This document shows, one piece after another, positions 5,121 to 5,408 of a DNA stretch of 5,408 bases. The notes beneath the pieces were generated by a model. That model was not told the origin of the DNA and did no database searches. It was given only the letters and a program-made list of their open reading frames with translations. A program made the translations under genes and the position numbers. Within the stretch, counting starts at the first letter, position 1. The number at the start of each line of letters is the position of its first letter. Source of the stretch: Planctomycetota bacterium (GTDB lineage Bacteria; Planctomycetota; B129-G9); NCBI GenBank assembly GCA_030607235.1, contig JAUWEX010000103.1, forward strand, positions 1 through 5,408, in the 5' to 3' direction.

Positions 5121-5408
5121 CGGCCGCCCCCTTTTGCTGCGGGGCATCGGTTTCGGCGTCCGATTCAAAAACGGGCAGGATGCTGGTGCTGTTCACGGGT
5201 GCGGAGTCGGCCCGTTTTTCGGTTTCGTCCCGCTCGGGCGCGAGGGTTATCTCCGGCGACAACAGCGCGGCGTCGCGATCTTCGGCGACCGGACGCTCCT
5301 GCGTCGCGGTGGGCGCCTGACCGGATGCACGCGTCTTTCCGTCGTGCGCAAACGCGACGACCAGCCCTGCGGCCATCACCAGCGCGGCACATCCGACCAG
5401 CACCGAAC
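5113..5408 (-). CDS. C-terminal part of a membrane protein next to the kinase, possibly a Wzz-type polysaccharide co-polymerase (cut by right edge)
   Basis: Ninety-seven residues are visible and the frame is open to the window edge. A hydrophobic segment (SVLVGCAALVMAAGLVVAFA) forms one membrane helix. A hydrophilic tail of about 75 residues follows, rich in Ala, Glu, Asp and Pro, with no recognisable fold. The gene ends inside the start of the kinase gene (8-base overlap), so the two are co-transcribed and probably translationally coupled. Wzz/CapA-type proteins end in a transmembrane helix with a cytoplasmic tail that contacts and activates the kinase, which fits the arrangement. The identification rests on context alone, because the diagnostic N-terminal domain is outside the window. 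A GTG at 5403 could in principle start a small independent membrane protein of 96 residues, but it lies only five bases from the edge and I see no way to test it here. Confidence 0.5.
   Translation of the reverse strand, partial: SVLVGCAALVMAAGLVVAFAHDGKTRASGQAPTATQERPVAEDRDAALLSPEITLAPERDETEKRADSAPVNSTSILPVFESDAETDAPQQKGAADE

Overview
The window is a GC-rich bacterial segment. It comes from a Gram-negative-type (double-membrane) organism, because it encodes a complete apolipoprotein N-acyltransferase, the last enzyme of lipoprotein maturation. Shine-Dalgarno sequences and sigma70-type promoters are readable. The nickel locus resembles those known from deltaproteobacteria and related anaerobic or environmental lineages, but the sequence alone does not fix the phylum. 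There are no RNA genes, CRISPR arrays or transposase genes.

Region 1 (1-2013, minus strand) is a tight four-gene operon for an ECF-type nickel (or cobalt) importer. In transcription order it reads nikK (secreted DUF4198 protein), cbiM/nikM (membrane substrate-binding component), nikL (membrane-anchored extracytoplasmic protein) and cbiQ (membrane coupling component, cut by the left edge). The ATPase gene (cbiO/nikO) would be expected just beyond the left edge. Junctions are a 1-base gap, a 4-base ATGA overlap and a 14-base overlap. NikK and NikL occupy the place of the usual CbiN/NikN subunit. All three complete proteins are predicted to expose a histidine at or next to the N terminus on the outer face.

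Region 2 (2014-2450) is a divergent intergenic region. It holds a near-consensus promoter for nikK with two GTAACAC half-sites 20 bp apart at and just after the predicted transcription start, where a nickel-dependent repressor (NikR-type) would be expected to bind. It also holds a near-consensus promoter for lnt. Between them lie two diverged copies of a roughly 80-bp structured repeat, each with two hairpins; the first hairpin keeps its stem while its sequence changes. This is the least explained element in the window.

Region 3 (2451-4241, plus strand) is lnt, probably starting at a TTG codon. It has an intact Glu-Lys-Cys triad and is longer than usual in the catalytic domain.

Region 4 (4266-5408, minus strand, convergent with lnt) holds a cytoplasmic CpsD/CapB-like BY-kinase or MinD-like ATPase with no C-terminal tyrosine cluster. 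Overlapping it by 8 bases is the 3' end of a membrane protein with one visible transmembrane segment and a long acidic tail. This pair looks like the edge of an exopolysaccharide assembly cluster extending past the right edge.
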